Of a stretch of 33,573 nucleotides of DNA, positions 14,821-30,383 are shown piece after piece. The notes under the pieces were generated by a model. It saw only the letters and a program-made list of their open reading frames with translations. It was not told the DNA's origin and did not search any database. This DNA is from an uncultured delta proteobacterium. GTDB lineage: Bacteria > Myxococcota_A > Polyangia > Haliangiales > Haliangiaceae. Position numbers and translations under genes: made by a program. Each line of letters starts with the position of its first letter. The stretch's first letter is position 1. Location of the stretch: the NCBI GenBank assembly GCA_900696455.1, contig CAADGB010000486.1, positions 1-33,573 on the forward strand. The letters run 5' to 3'.

Positions 14821-16667
14821 CAGGGCAGGCGCGCGCCGGCGCGCTCGCGCTCGTCGACCAGCTCCCCCACGTACGACAGCACCTGGGGGTGGGTCATGAT
14901 GATCTCCCGGAACACGCTCGACGGCATGCACAGGGCCAGGCAGCGGCCGCCGGCGGTGATCGAGACCTGCGACGGCTCGCCGGTGAGGAGCGCGCGCTCG
15001 CCGAACAGCTCGCCCGGCCCCAGCTCGCGCAGGCGCTGGCCGCCGGCGCTGACCTCGATCCGCCCCGACAGGAGCGCGTAGAGCCCCGCCGGTCGCCCGC
15101 CCTCGCGGACGATCGGCGTGCCGGCCTCGATCTCGAGGAAGCGGAACTGCCCCACCAGGTACTCGCGATCGGCGGCGGAGAACGAGGCGAACAGCGGGTG
15201 GGGCTGGGCCAGGCGGTCGACCAGGCGCTCGCGCAGGAAGCGCAGGAGCACCGGCAGGACGTCCGGGAACTGGCCGACCAGGGCGCGGATGGCGGCGCGG
15301 TCGATGGCGAGCAGGTGGCACGGGGTCTCGGCCACCACCGTCGCCGAGCGCGGCTGCTCGGTGACCAGCGCGATCTCGCCGAAGAACGCGCCGGGGCCGA
15401 GGGTCGAGAGCTGGCGCCGCGGCGGCCCCTCGGAGATCACCGCGACCGCGCCCTCGGCCACGACGTAGAGCGCGTCCCCGGGGTCCCCCTGCTGGAACAG
15501 GATGTCGCCGACCTCGAGCTCGACCAGCCCGAGGTGGTCGATGAGCTGCTCGAGGGCCGCCGCCGGCAGCCCGGCGAACAGCGGCGTGGCTTCGAGCGCC
15601 CGCTGGGCCGCCGCCGAGTACGGCCGAGGCTCGGCGAGATCCTCGAGGTCCTCGACCGCCAGCTCCACCGGCTCCTCGGCCGGCTCGATCGACAGCTCGA
15701 GGTCGCCCTCCTGCTCGCGCGGCACGGTCACCGCCTCGATCTCGACCGAGGGCACCAGCACGTCGTCGTCGCGGTCACCGAAGCCGTCGCCATCGCCGTC
15801 GCCGGGCTCGCCGGGCGGCTCGTCGTCGATGGGGATGACCAGGATGCCCGAGCTGCCGCCATCCGCGCGGCGCGCCGGCACCACGCCCGACACCCCGGCC
15901 AGCGTCACGCTGTCCAGCGGCGCGCCCGGATCGAGATGGATCGGACCGGAGATCGGCTTGCGCTTGGCGGTGTGCGGCTCGGGCTCGAGGCCGAGGTTGA
16001 CGCGCTCGACCGACAGCGCGTCGTCGAGCGAGAAGTCGTCGTCGAGCGGCGGCGGCGGCGGTGGGCGCGGCGGCGGCGCCGGACCGGTGAGCGAGGTCGG
16101 CTCGATGACCAGGGCCTCCGCCGGCACCTCGCTCACGACGATCGCCGGGGCCGACAGGACCGGCGGCGGCTCCGTGGCCCGCGGCGTCGGCGGCGGCGGC
16201 GGGAGCGACGGGCCCGGCTCCGGCGCCAGGCCGCCCGGCCCTGGCGGCGGCGGCCGCGGGATCCGCGGCTGCGGCCGCGGCGTCGGCTGACGGGTGGTCC
16301 CGCGGTGGCGCGCGACGATCGCGCCGGCCGAGGTGCCGGCGGCGTCCTGCTGCTGGGTGATCGTCGCCAGCCGCTGCTTGGTCGCCTCGTGCTGGGGATC
16401 GAGCTGGAGGATGACCTTGCACACGGCGATGGCCTGGACCAGGAAGCCGCTCTGCACGAACCGATCGACCGTGCGGTCGTAGGCGGCGAGGGCCTCGCGG
16501 TTCTTGCCGAGGCGGCGGTAGGTCTCGGCCGCGCGCTTGGGCCAGCTCGGATCGGCGGGCTCGAGGCGCTCGAGCTCGAGGTAGCACTCGAGCGCCTTGC
16601 GGTGCTTGCCCTCGGCAGCGGCCGCGCTGGCGGCGTCGCGGAGGGTCCGGGCGTCCCGGCGGGCCAT
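14820..16667 (-). CDS. TPR protein with two cyclic-nucleotide-binding domains
   Basis: 615 residues. The N-terminal 105 residues are TPR-like (KHRKALECYLELERLEPADPSWPKRAAETYRRLGK, then a second hairpin ending LQLDP). Residues about 120-350 are a disordered Pro-rich and then acidic linker. Two cNMP-binding beta-rolls follow: about 363-465, with FGEIALVTEQPRSATV (429-444) carrying the phosphate-binding Glu and Arg, and about 492-595, with FGERALLTGEPSQVSI, where the usual Arg is Gln. The first roll should bind ligand; the second looks degenerate. There is no DNA-binding, kinase or cyclase output domain, so it probably acts through protein contacts. A TATAGT element lies 8 bases before the ATG, inside the stop region of the upstream gene. 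Confidence 0.85.
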   Translation of the reverse strand: MARRDARTLRDAASAAAAEGKHRKALECYLELERLEPADPSWPKRAAETYRRLGKNREALAAYDRTVDRFVQSGFLVQAIAVCKVILQLDPQHEATKQRLATITQQQDAAGTSAGAIVARHRGTTRQPTPRPQPRIPRPPPPGPGGLAPEPGPSLPPPPPTPRATEPPPVLSAPAIVVSEVPAEALVIEPTSLTGPAPPPRPPPPPPLDDDFSLDDALSVERVNLGLEPEPHTAKRKPISGPIHLDPGAPLDSVTLAGVSGVVPARRADGGSSGILVIPIDDEPPGEPGDGDGDGFGDRDDDVLVPSVEIEAVTVPREQEGDLELSIEPAEEPVELAVEDLEDLAEPRPYSAAAQRALEATPLFAGLPAAALEQLIDHLGLVELEVGDILFQQGDPGDALYVVAEGAVAVISEGPPRRQLSTLGPGAFFGEIALVTEQPRSATVVAETPCHLLAIDRAAIRALVGQFPDVLPVLLRFLRERLVDRLAQPHPLFASFSAADREYLVGQFRFLEIEAGTPIVREGGRPAGLYALLSGRIEVSAGGQRLRELGPGELFGERALLTGEPSQVSITAGGRCLALCMPSSVFREIIMTHPQVLSYVGELVDERERAGARLP

Positions 16668-16675
16668 CGCTCGCG

Positions 16676-16681
16676 ACTATA
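16676..16681 (-). promoter_or_regulatory. Putative -10 (TATAGT) for the TPR-cNMP gene
   Basis: TATAGT, one base from consensus TATAAT, lies 8 bases before the ATG at 16667. It includes the TAG stop of the class IV PLP enzyme gene. Confidence 0.45.
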
Positions 16682-17528
16682 ACCCGCCGGGCGGCGCCGG
16701 CACGCCGGTGGCGCCCGGAGCCTGCGTGGCGATCCACGCCCGGTACGCCACCACCGCCGCCGCCGTCACCGGCCCGGGCGCGCGCGTCGCGCCGTCCAGC
16801 GCCACCACCGCGACCGGCCCGCGCCGGCTACTGGTGACGAACAGCGCGTCGGCGGCGCGCACCTCGGCCAGCGACACCGGCCGCGCCCGCACCGCGAACC
16901 CGGCGGCGCCGAGCAGGGTCGCCACCCGGGCCGCGGTGACGCCGGGCAGGAGGGCGCCGGTCGGGGTCGCCACCGCCTGGCCGCTCACGACGAACAGGCT
17001 GGCGGTCGCGGTCTCGAGCGCGCGGTCGTGCTCGTCGACGAGGAGGGCGTCGTCGGCGCCGCGATCGGCGGCGGCGGCCAGCGCCAGGGCGCTGCCCAGG
17101 TAGTTGCCGCTCTTGGCCGCGGCCGGGACCAGGCCGCCGCCGCGCCCGCCGCGCACCACCGCCAGCCGCACCCCGGCCGGCGGCGCCGGCAGCGGCTCGA
17201 CGATGATCACGAGGCGCGGCCCTCCGGCGGCCGGGGCCGGATCGCCGCGCGTCCACACCACGCGGACGCCGGCCTCCTCCTCGCCGGCCGCCGCCAGCGT
17301 CGCGGCGATCGCGGCCTCGACCCGCGGCAGGTCGGGGGCCGGCAGGCGCACCAGGCGCGCCGACGCCGCCAGCCGCGCGAGGTGCGCGGGGCCGTCGCAC
17401 AGCGCGGCGCCGCGGGCGCGGACGACCTCGAAGACGTGGTCGCCCCACAGGAAGCCGCGATCGGTCACCGGGATCCGCGCGTCGGCGAGCGAGGTGAGGA
17501 CGCCCGCGATCCAGCACGTGGCCGGCAT
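16677..17528 (-). CDS. Class IV PLP-dependent enzyme (aminotransferase / aminodeoxychorismate lyase family)
   Basis: 283 residues, typical of fold-type IV PLP enzymes (branched-chain aminotransferase, D-amino-acid transaminase, PabC lyase). Seen: ARIPVTDRGFLWGDHVFEVVR (17-37), the PLP lysine Lys139 in AAKSGNYLGSALAL, the GADDALLVDEHDRALETATASLFVV block with Glu172, and the C-terminal FVTSSRRGPVAVVALDG. The TSSRR loop is closer to D-amino-acid transaminase/PabC than to branched-chain enzymes, but the substrate cannot be assigned from sequence alone. A PabC role in folate synthesis is possible. T-rich TTCAAT lies 6 bases before the ATG. It diverges from the mannosyltransferase gene. Confidence 0.85.
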   Translation of the reverse strand: MPATCWIAGVLTSLADARIPVTDRGFLWGDHVFEVVRARGAALCDGPAHLARLAASARLVRLPAPDLPRVEAAIAATLAAAGEEEAGVRVVWTRGDPAPAAGGPRLVIIVEPLPAPPAGVRLAVVRGGRGGGLVPAAAKSGNYLGSALALAAAADRGADDALLVDEHDRALETATASLFVVSGQAVATPTGALLPGVTAARVATLLGAAGFAVRARPVSLAEVRAADALFVTSSRRGPVAVVALDGATRAPGPVTAAAVVAYRAWIATQAPGATGVPAPPGGL

Positions 17529-17627
17529 GGCGCGATTGAAGCACCGTTTCGGCGGGCGCGCGACGCGAGGCCGCGCGGGGAGCGGCGGGCGCGCGGCCGG
17601 CGCCGGCCCGGGTGCGACGGGATCGGG

Positions 17628-17633
17628 TATGGT
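17628..17633 (+). promoter_or_regulatory. Putative leaderless -10 (TATGGT) of the mannosyltransferase gene
   Basis: TATGGT is followed by exactly 6 bases and then the GTG start at 17640. This places the expected transcription start on or next to the first base of the start codon. Confidence 0.5.
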
Positions 17634-17639
17634 CCCCGC

Positions 17640-18347
17640 GTGGCTCCGCCCCGCGTCCTCATCATCGTGCCCACCTACAACGAGCGCGAGAACGTCGAGG
17701 AGGTCGCCCGCCACTTCCTCACGCCGGTCCCCGACGCCAGCATCCTGTTCGTCGACGACAACTCGCCGGACGGCACCGGCCCGATCCTCGACCGCCTCGC
17801 CGCCGCCGATCCCCGGCTCCACGTCCTGCACCGCCCCGGCAAGCAGGGCCTGGGCAAGGCCTACCTCGCCGGCTTCGCCTGGGGGCTGGCCCGCCCCTAC
17901 GACCTCTTCATCGAGATGGACGCCGACTTCAGCCACGATCCGACCTACCTGCCCCGCCTGATCGAGCTGGCGGCCGAGGCCGACGTGGTGGTGGGCTCGC
18001 GCAACGTCGCCGGCGGCGGCACCCGCAACTGGGGCCTGGGCCGCAAGCTCATCTCGCGCGGCGGCAGCTTCTACGCCCGCACCGTCCTCGGCGTGAAGGT
18101 CCGCGACATGACCGCGGGCTTCGTGTGCTGGCGGCGCAGCGCGCTCGAGGCGATCTCGCTCGACGACGTCGAGTCCAACGGCTACGGCTTCCAGATCGAG
18201 ATGAAGTACCGCGCGCTCCGTGCCGGGCTGCGGGTCGTGGAGACCCCCATCATCTTCGTCGACCGCCGGGTCGGGCAGTCCAAGATGTCCCGCGGCATCG
18301 TGGCCGAGGCCATGCGGATGGTCTGGCGGCTACGCGCAAAGGGGTGA
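17640..18347 (+). CDS. Polyprenol-phosphate mannose synthase (family 2 glycosyltransferase)
   Basis: 235 residues, the size of a dolichol/polyprenol-phosphate mannosyltransferase without a membrane tail. It would transfer mannose, or a related sugar, from a nucleotide sugar to a polyprenyl phosphate at the cytoplasmic membrane face. Motifs: VPTYNERENVEEVA (10-23), VDDNSPDGT (38-46), EMDADFSHDP (92-101, DxD metal-binding acids) and GSRN, plus a C-terminal QSKMSRGIV. The GTG start is set by homology and by the TATGGT element 6 bases upstream; longer upstream reading frame is open only because the GC-rich DNA lacks stops. Which acceptor pathway it feeds is not shown by its neighbours. Confidence 0.9.
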   Translation: MAPPRVLIIVPTYNERENVEEVARHFLTPVPDASILFVDDNSPDGTGPILDRLAAADPRLHVLHRPGKQGLGKAYLAGFAWGLARPYDLFIEMDADFSHDPTYLPRLIELAAEADVVVGSRNVAGGGTRNWGLGRKLISRGGSFYARTVLGVKVRDMTAGFVCWRRSALEAISLDDVESNGYGFQIEMKYRALRAGLRVVETPIIFVDRRVGQSKMSRGIVAEAMRMVWRLRAKG

Positions 18348-18353
18348 TTTCGG

Positions 18354-18368
18354 ACGCCCGCCGGGCGT
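18354..18368 (+). other. Hairpin between mannosyltransferase and PilZ genes
   Basis: ACGCCC (18354-18359), loop GCC, GGGCGT (18363-18368). It lies just after the mannosyltransferase stop and two bases before the TACGGT element of the next gene. There is no T-tract, so terminator or operator roles are both only possible. Confidence 0.35.
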
Positions 18369-18370
18369 GG

Positions 18371-18376
18371 TACGGT
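18371..18376 (+). promoter_or_regulatory. Putative -10 (TACGGT) of the PilZ gene
   Basis: TACGGT is followed by 10 bases and the ATG at 18387, predicting a leader of about 3 bases. Confidence 0.4.
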
Positions 18377-18386
18377 CGGCCCTCGC

Positions 18387-19007
18387 ATGAAGATCTTGAG
18401 GTTGCGCATCAAGAGCCACGACGAGTGGCAGACGTGCCTCACGGAGGGTGGGACCGGCGGGGCGATCTTCGTGCCGACCACCGAGCCGTTGACGGCGGGC
18501 GACGACGTGGTGGTGGAGATCGCCTCGCCCGGGCTGCCCAACAAGGTGCTCATCCGCGGCGCGGTCGACGCCTGGCGCCCCGCCCTGCCCCGCCTGCGGG
18601 TGCGGGCCGGGGCCACGGTCCGCTTCGCCGAGGCCGAGTCGCACAAGCGCGAGTTCGTCACCGACGCGCTGTCGGGCAAGCGCGCCGATCCGCCGCGCCG
18701 CCGCCACGATCGCTTCCCGGTCACCGTCAACGTGCGCTACCGCGTCGGGCAGAACCCGGAGCTCATCGACAGCACGCTGTGCGAGATCAGCGCCGGCGGC
18801 GGCATGCTCACCACCGACCAGCCCCTGCCCATGGGCCAGGACGTGCTGGTCGAGATCGCGCCGCCGGGCTCGGTGGCGCCGATGACGATCCAGGGCCGCG
18901 TCAGCTACCACGTGCCGTCGGGCGGCACCGGCCTCAAGTTCCTCTACCGCGACAGCGACGGCTCGCGGCGCCTGCGCGAGCTGGTGCGGCGCCTGGTCGC
19001 GCACTAG
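18387..19007 (+). CDS. PilZ-domain protein (c-di-GMP-binding family)
   Basis: 206 residues. The C-terminal half (about 103-200) is a PilZ domain: RRRHDRF (104-110) provides the RxxxR motif and CEISAGGGM (132-140) the xSxxG motif, with the usual Asp/Asn replaced by Glu133. The fold continues with PMGQDVLVEIAPPG and GTGLKFLYRD. The N-terminal half (about 1-95) looks like a second, divergent PilZ-type barrel (TAGDDVVVEIASPG, then GATVRFAEAE) without the binding motif. Such tandem PilZ proteins are frequent in myxobacteria and may act in motility or surface regulation. Ligand binding is likely but not certain given Glu133. It lies downstream of the mannosyltransferase gene, with a putative promoter of its own. 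Confidence 0.85.
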   Translation: MKILRLRIKSHDEWQTCLTEGGTGGAIFVPTTEPLTAGDDVVVEIASPGLPNKVLIRGAVDAWRPALPRLRVRAGATVRFAEAESHKREFVTDALSGKRADPPRRRHDRFPVTVNVRYRVGQNPELIDSTLCEISAGGGMLTTDQPLPMGQDVLVEIAPPGSVAPMTIQGRVSYHVPSGGTGLKFLYRDSDGSRRLRELVRRLVAH

Positions 19008-19028
19008 CGCCGCGTCCCGGCCGCCGCC

Positions 19029-19544
19029 ATGGCGCGCGATCGCTACGAGCGCCACGAGGGTGAGGCGCGAGGGCTCGCCGAGCTCCTGCCGGCCCTGGCC
19101 GAGGTCCACGGCCTGGGCCCGGTCATGCGCGCGCAGCGCGTGCTGCTCGAGTGGCACCACCTGGTCGGGCCGACGGTGGCCCGGGTCACCGCGCCCGACG
19201 GCCTGCACCGCGGCGTGCTCTCGGTGTGGGTCAAGACCTCGCCGTGGATGCAGGAGCTGCGGGCGATGAAGGACCGGCTCGTGGCCGACATCAACGCCGG
19301 CCTCGGCGATCCGCCCTTGGTCACCGATCTGCGCCTGCACTTCGGCGGCGGGCGGCTGGTCGCGGCCGACGATCCGGTGGCCCAGCTCCGGGCGTGGATG
19401 CGGCGGCGACAGCGGCCGGCGCCGCGACGCCCGACCCCGGCCGGCCCCGAGCGAGCGCAAACCATCGCCGCCGAGGCCGACGCGGTCGAGGACGAGGAGC
19501 TGCGCGCGCTCATCGCCGCGGTCCGCACCCGCTGGGATCGCTGA
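19029..19544 (+). CDS. DUF721 / DciA-like protein
   Basis: 171 residues. The first 110 residues follow the DUF721 pattern: LAELLPALAEVHGLG, EWHHLVGPTVARVTAPDGLHRGVLSVWVKTSPWMQELRAMKDRLVADINAG and a closing beta strand DLRLHF. DciA proteins of this family load the replicative helicase in bacteria lacking DnaC/DnaI-type loaders; more remote DUF721 proteins have no tested role. The tail (about 120-171) is Arg/Pro-rich, then acidic. The ATG is 21 bases after the PilZ stop, so the two are probably cotranscribed. Whether this is the genome's real DciA or a paralogue cannot be judged from the window. Confidence 0.75.
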   Translation: MARDRYERHEGEARGLAELLPALAEVHGLGPVMRAQRVLLEWHHLVGPTVARVTAPDGLHRGVLSVWVKTSPWMQELRAMKDRLVADINAGLGDPPLVTDLRLHFGGGRLVAADDPVAQLRAWMRRRQRPAPRRPTPAGPERAQTIAAEADAVEDEELRALIAAVRTRWDR

Positions 19545-19752
19545 GCCGAGCGCAGCGAGGCGGCTCTGGTCCGGAGGAGATCGGACGAGCCCGTCAGCGG
19601 GCGAGGTCGATCGATCGAAGGAGAGCCTGGCATCGATTCGATGACAGGCTCTGAGGCGAGCGAAGCGGTGCCGAGTTCTTCTGACTCGGGTCGGCACCGG
19701 CGTCCTCGCCGGGACCGACCGATCGACCCGAGCGTGTGGTTCCTTCACACGC
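19543..19752. ncRNA. Highly structured intergenic region: seven hairpins, candidate structured RNA or composite extragenic element
   Basis: Between two convergent genes lie seven inverted repeats: 19543-19566 (6-bp stem), 19569-19586 (GTCCG/CGGAC), 19589-19602 (GCCCG tcag CGGGC), 19622-19652 (8-bp AGAGCCTG/CAGGCTCT plus 5-6 more pairs after one mismatch), 19667-19698 (8-bp GGTGCCGA/TCGGCACC, or inner CCGAGT/ACTCGG), 19689-19720 (GGTCGG and CCGGCG pairing CGCCGG and CCGACC around TCCT), 19732-19752 (7-bp GCGTGTG/CACACGC). A TCGA palindrome lies at 19607-19618. The outer stem of hairpin five shares bases with hairpin six, so they exclude each other. The strand and whether it is transcribed as a discrete RNA are unknown; termination of both flanking genes is one simple role. 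The RNA type is a tentative label. Confidence 0.4.
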
Positions 19753-19775
19753 GCTGAGCCGCGCCGCCGCCGCGG

Positions 19776-20605
19776 TCAGCGCGGGGCGAGCGCCGCCCGC
19801 AGCTCGGACACCAGCGTCGCGACCGCGGCGGCGGCGCCGCCGGGCGGGGCCTGGCCGACGCGGGCGACGATGGCCGAGCCCACCACCACCCCGTCGGCGA
19901 GGGCGCCGACCGCGGCGGCGTCGGCCGGGGTCTTGATGCCGAAGCCGACGGCGACCGGGGCCCCGGTGGCGTCGCGGATCTCGCGCACCCGCTCGGGGGC
20001 GAGGCGGGCGCCGTCGAGGGCGGCGCCGGTCACGCCGGTGAGCGAGATGTAGTAGACGAAGGGCGGATCGACCGCGCGCACCCGCGCGATGCGCGCGGCG
20101 GTCGAGGTCGGCGCCACCAGCGGGATCACGCCGACGCCGTGGGCGGCCAGGGGCAGGCGCAGCTCGTCGAGCTCGTCGATGGGCAGGTCGACGGTGAGCA
20201 CGGCGTCGACGCCGACCGCGGCGCAGCGGGCGGCGAACGCCTCCACCCCCATGACGAACGGCGGGTTGTAGTAGCCGAACAGCACCACCGGCACCTCGCA
20301 GCCCGCGGCGCGCACCGCCGCCACCGCGTCGAGGGCGTGGTGGAGGCCGGCGCCGGCGGCCAGCGCCCGCTCCATGGCCGCCTGGATCGCGGCGCCGTCG
20401 GCGCTCGGGTCCGAGAACGGCACGCCGAGCTCGACGACGTCGGCGCCGGCGGCGGCGGCGGCGCGCACGATCGCCGCGGTCTCGGCCACGTCGCCGCCGG
20501 GATCGCCGGCGGTGAGGTAGACGACGAGCGCGGCCCGGCCCTCGGCCCGGCAGGCGGCGAGGCCGGCGCGCAGCCGGGGCGCGGTCGGCGCCGGCGCGAC
20601 GGCGG

Positions 20606-20609
<4 letters not shown>
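19776..20609 (-). CDS. trpA: Tryptophan synthase alpha subunit
   Basis: 277 residues. TrpA cleaves indole-3-glycerol phosphate to indole and glyceraldehyde 3-phosphate and passes indole to TrpB. Catalytic Glu60 lies in [15 protein letters not shown] and Asp71 closes that motif. Further family blocks are [14 protein letters not shown], the [11 protein letters not shown] loop, [11 protein letters not shown] (phosphate-binding) and [11 protein letters not shown]. The GTG start overlaps the trpB stop (GTGA), giving translational coupling as expected for the alpha2-beta2 complex. No other trp gene is in the window, so trpBA is separated from the rest of the pathway or the rest lies outside. Confidence 0.96.
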
Positions 20610-21829
<1,220 letters not shown>

Positions 21830-21838
21830 GACCGCCGG

Positions 21839-21860
21839 AGTCTACTAGAACACCGGATGG
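21839..21860 (-). promoter_or_regulatory. trpB promoter region with shared 15-bp motif
   Basis: On the minus strand CCATCCGGTGTTCTA (21860-21846) is followed after one base by TAGACT (21844-21839), which lies 9 bases before the trpB ATG. The motif matches 13 of 15 bases at the divergent kinase promoter. Confidence 0.4.
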
Positions 21861-21999
21861 TTGGAATGCGGTCGCGAGACGCGGACTTGTGAGGCAGATC
21901 CGGGCGCACGCCCGACGCGCAGCGACCCCCACGTGAGGAGCGAGCATCGGACGTACGCCCGAAGGTGCCAGAAGGCCGGGTCGCAGCACGCACTTCGAA

Positions 22000-22018
22000 C
22001 CGTTCGGTGTTCTATCAT
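22000..22018 (+). promoter_or_regulatory. Kinase promoter region with shared 15-bp motif
   Basis: CCGTTCGGTGTTCTA (22000-22014) overlaps TATCAT (22013-22018), a good -10, which lies 9 bases before the GTG at 22028. AAGGA at 22021-22025 is too close to the start for an ideal Shine-Dalgarno site. Confidence 0.45.
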
Positions 22019-22027
22019 CGAAGGACC

Positions 22028-23429
<1,402 letters not shown>

Positions 23430-23434
<5 letters not shown>

Positions 23435-23498
23435 CCCAGGCGCGCCGGCGGCGGTGACCCGCGCGCGCCGGCGCCGGTGACCGCGCGGAAACCGGCGC
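23430..23498 (+). repeat. Three tandem copies of a degenerate 23-bp unit
   Basis: Units start with GGTGACC at 23430, 23453 and 23476, each followed by a GCGCGCCGGCG-like segment; the third is diverged. The first copy contains the kinase stop codon. The repeat lies in the 179-base gap before the transglutaminase-DUF2126 gene; the rest of the gap shows no clear promoter. Confidence 0.65.
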
Positions 23499-23613
23499 GA
23501 AACCTCCTCGGCGCGGACCGCGGTCGGCGGCGCCGGTCCCGACGCGGCGACTCCAGTCTGGCGCCCGCGCCGCTTGAAGCGCTGGCGGCGCGCGGGCACG
23601 ATCGATCGTGGGC

Positions 23614-27053
<3,440 letters not shown>

Positions 27054-27057
<4 letters not shown>

Positions 27058-28909
27058 CCGCGACCGTGGCGCCGACCGGCGCCGCCGACCCGCTCGACGC
27101 CGCCCTGGCCGCCGCCGGGCTCGAGCTGTGGATCGGCGCCGAGCCGACCTTCACCCGCCGCGAGTCCACCGCGCCGTGGTGGCTGTGGCAGGCCGATCCC
27201 GACGAGCCGGGCGCCGACGACAAGCGACGGCGCGCCGCGACGCTGGCGCTGGCGCTCGGCCACGACGTCGACGGCGCGCAGGTCCGCCGCGTGGTCGGCC
27301 GGCAGTACCCCGACGAGGACGCGCCGCGCTTCTGCTACGGCGTCGCCCTGCCGCGCGCCGCCCTCGCCGCCGCCCTGGCCGAGCGCGGGCCGCGACCGCC
27401 GGCCCCCGACGACGACGTGGCGGGCCTGGTCGCGGCGACGCCGGTCGCGGCGCCGGCCGCCGACGCGGCGGCGGACGCGCGGCTGGCCTGGCTCACCGTC
27501 ACCGCCGATCCGGGCGTGGTCGAGGTCAACACCGCGCCCTGCGCCGACCTCGCCACCTTCGCCGCCCACCTCGAGCAGGTGTGGGCGGCCGCCGAGGCGG
27601 CGGGACTGTCGTCGTTCCGCTGGCGCTACAACGGCGACGAGGTCGACTCCGGCGGCGGCGGCCAGCTCACCCTCGGCGGCCCCAGCGCGGCGGCGAGCCC
27701 CTTCTTCCGCCACCCCGCGCTCCTGCCGCGGCTGGTCCGCTACCTCGGCAACCACCCGGCGCTGTCGTACTGGTTCCTCGGCGAGTGCGCGGGCTCGGCC
27801 TCGCAGTCGCCGCGCCCCGACGAGGGGGTGCGCGAGCGCGGGGAGGAGCTGGGCCTGGCCTGCGCCTGGCTCGAGCGCGAGGCCGCCGCCGGCCGCGTCA
27901 CGCCGGCGCGCCTGTGGTCGACCCTGGCCCCGCTCCTGGTCGACGCCGCCGGCAACTCGCACCGCGCCGAGCTCAACGTCGAGAAGCTGTGGAACCCGCA
28001 CCTGACCGGGCGCGGCCAGCTCGGCGTCGTCGAGCTGCGCGCCTTCCGCATGCCGCGCCACCCCGCCGACATGGTGGCGGCCGCCGCGCTGGTGCGGGCG
28101 GTGGCGGCGCGCTGCGCCCTGGCCCCCTACGACGAGCCGCTCGCCGACTGGGGGGCCGAGCTCCACGACCGCTGGGCGCTGCCGTTCTTCCTCGCCGACG
28201 ATCTCGACGCCGTGCTCGACGACCTCGCCGCCCACGGCCTCCCGCTCGAGCGCCACCACGGCCGCCTGCGCCACTTCCGGGCCCAGCGCCTGGGCCAGAC
28301 CCGGGTCGGGCGCCTCCGGCTCGAGCTGTCGCGGGCCGTGGAGTTCTGGCCGCTCCTGGGCGACGTGGCGTCGCAGGAGCGCGCCACCGCCCGCCTGGTC
28401 GACGCCTCCAGCGAGCGCCTGGAGCTGGTCGCCGAGACCGAGGCCGGGACCGAGGCCGGGACCGAGGCCGACGGGCGGCTCACGGTCGCGGTCGGCGGCC
28501 ACGCCGTGATCCCGCGGGTGCAGGCCGACGGGCCGTGGCGCTACCACGTCCTCGGGCTGCGCCGCCGCCAGTACGCGCCGGCGCCCGGCCTGGTGCCCGA
28601 GCTGCCCGCCGACGAGCCGCTGGCGCTGACCGTCGCCGCCGGCGCGCACGCCGCCCGCATCACCTGGCACGCGTGGCGGCCCGGCGGCGGCGCCTACGAC
28701 GGGCTGCCGGCCACCGCCGACGAGGCCCGGGCCCGCCGCGAGGAGCGCCTGACGATCGAGGCGGTGGCGCCGGCCGCGGGCCCGGCCGCGGCGCCCCGCC
28801 GCCTGACCACCTGGAGCCTCGACCTCCGCGTCGTCGGCCTCGTCGCGGGCGCCGCCGCGGACGCCGCCGGGCCGTCGCCGGAGCCGGGCCCCCGAGGAGA
28901 CGCCGCGCC

Positions 28910-28913
<4 letters not shown>
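27054..28913 (+). CDS. Second, stand-alone DUF2126 protein (paralogue of upstream gene)
   Basis: 619 residues from a GTG overlapping the upstream stop (GTGA) and preceded by GGAG. It aligns by eye with the DUF2126 half of the preceding protein: [11 protein letters not shown] (28-38), [12 protein letters not shown] (82-93), [13 protein letters not shown] (150-162), [11 protein letters not shown] (199-209), [13 protein letters not shown] (300-312), [15 protein letters not shown] (324-338), [14 protein letters not shown]. Likely metal and nucleotide ligands (Glu157, Asn159, His303, Arg304, Glu306, Glu327) are kept, so it may be active. It lacks the transglutaminase domain, and the N-terminal EWNSLALGPGK segment of the paralogue is replaced by a Trp-rich one. 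A TEAG repeat lies near 28434-28468. A tandem duplication followed by divergence is inferred. Confidence 0.85.
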
Positions 28914-30364
<1,451 letters not shown>

Positions 30365-30383
30365 TCCCGCCCGCCCACGCCGC

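Noticed and set aside
19736-19936. Short plus-strand frame after the hairpin region
   Set aside because: It is Arg/Ala/Pro-only and overlaps the 3' end of trpA on the other strand; no start signal or family.
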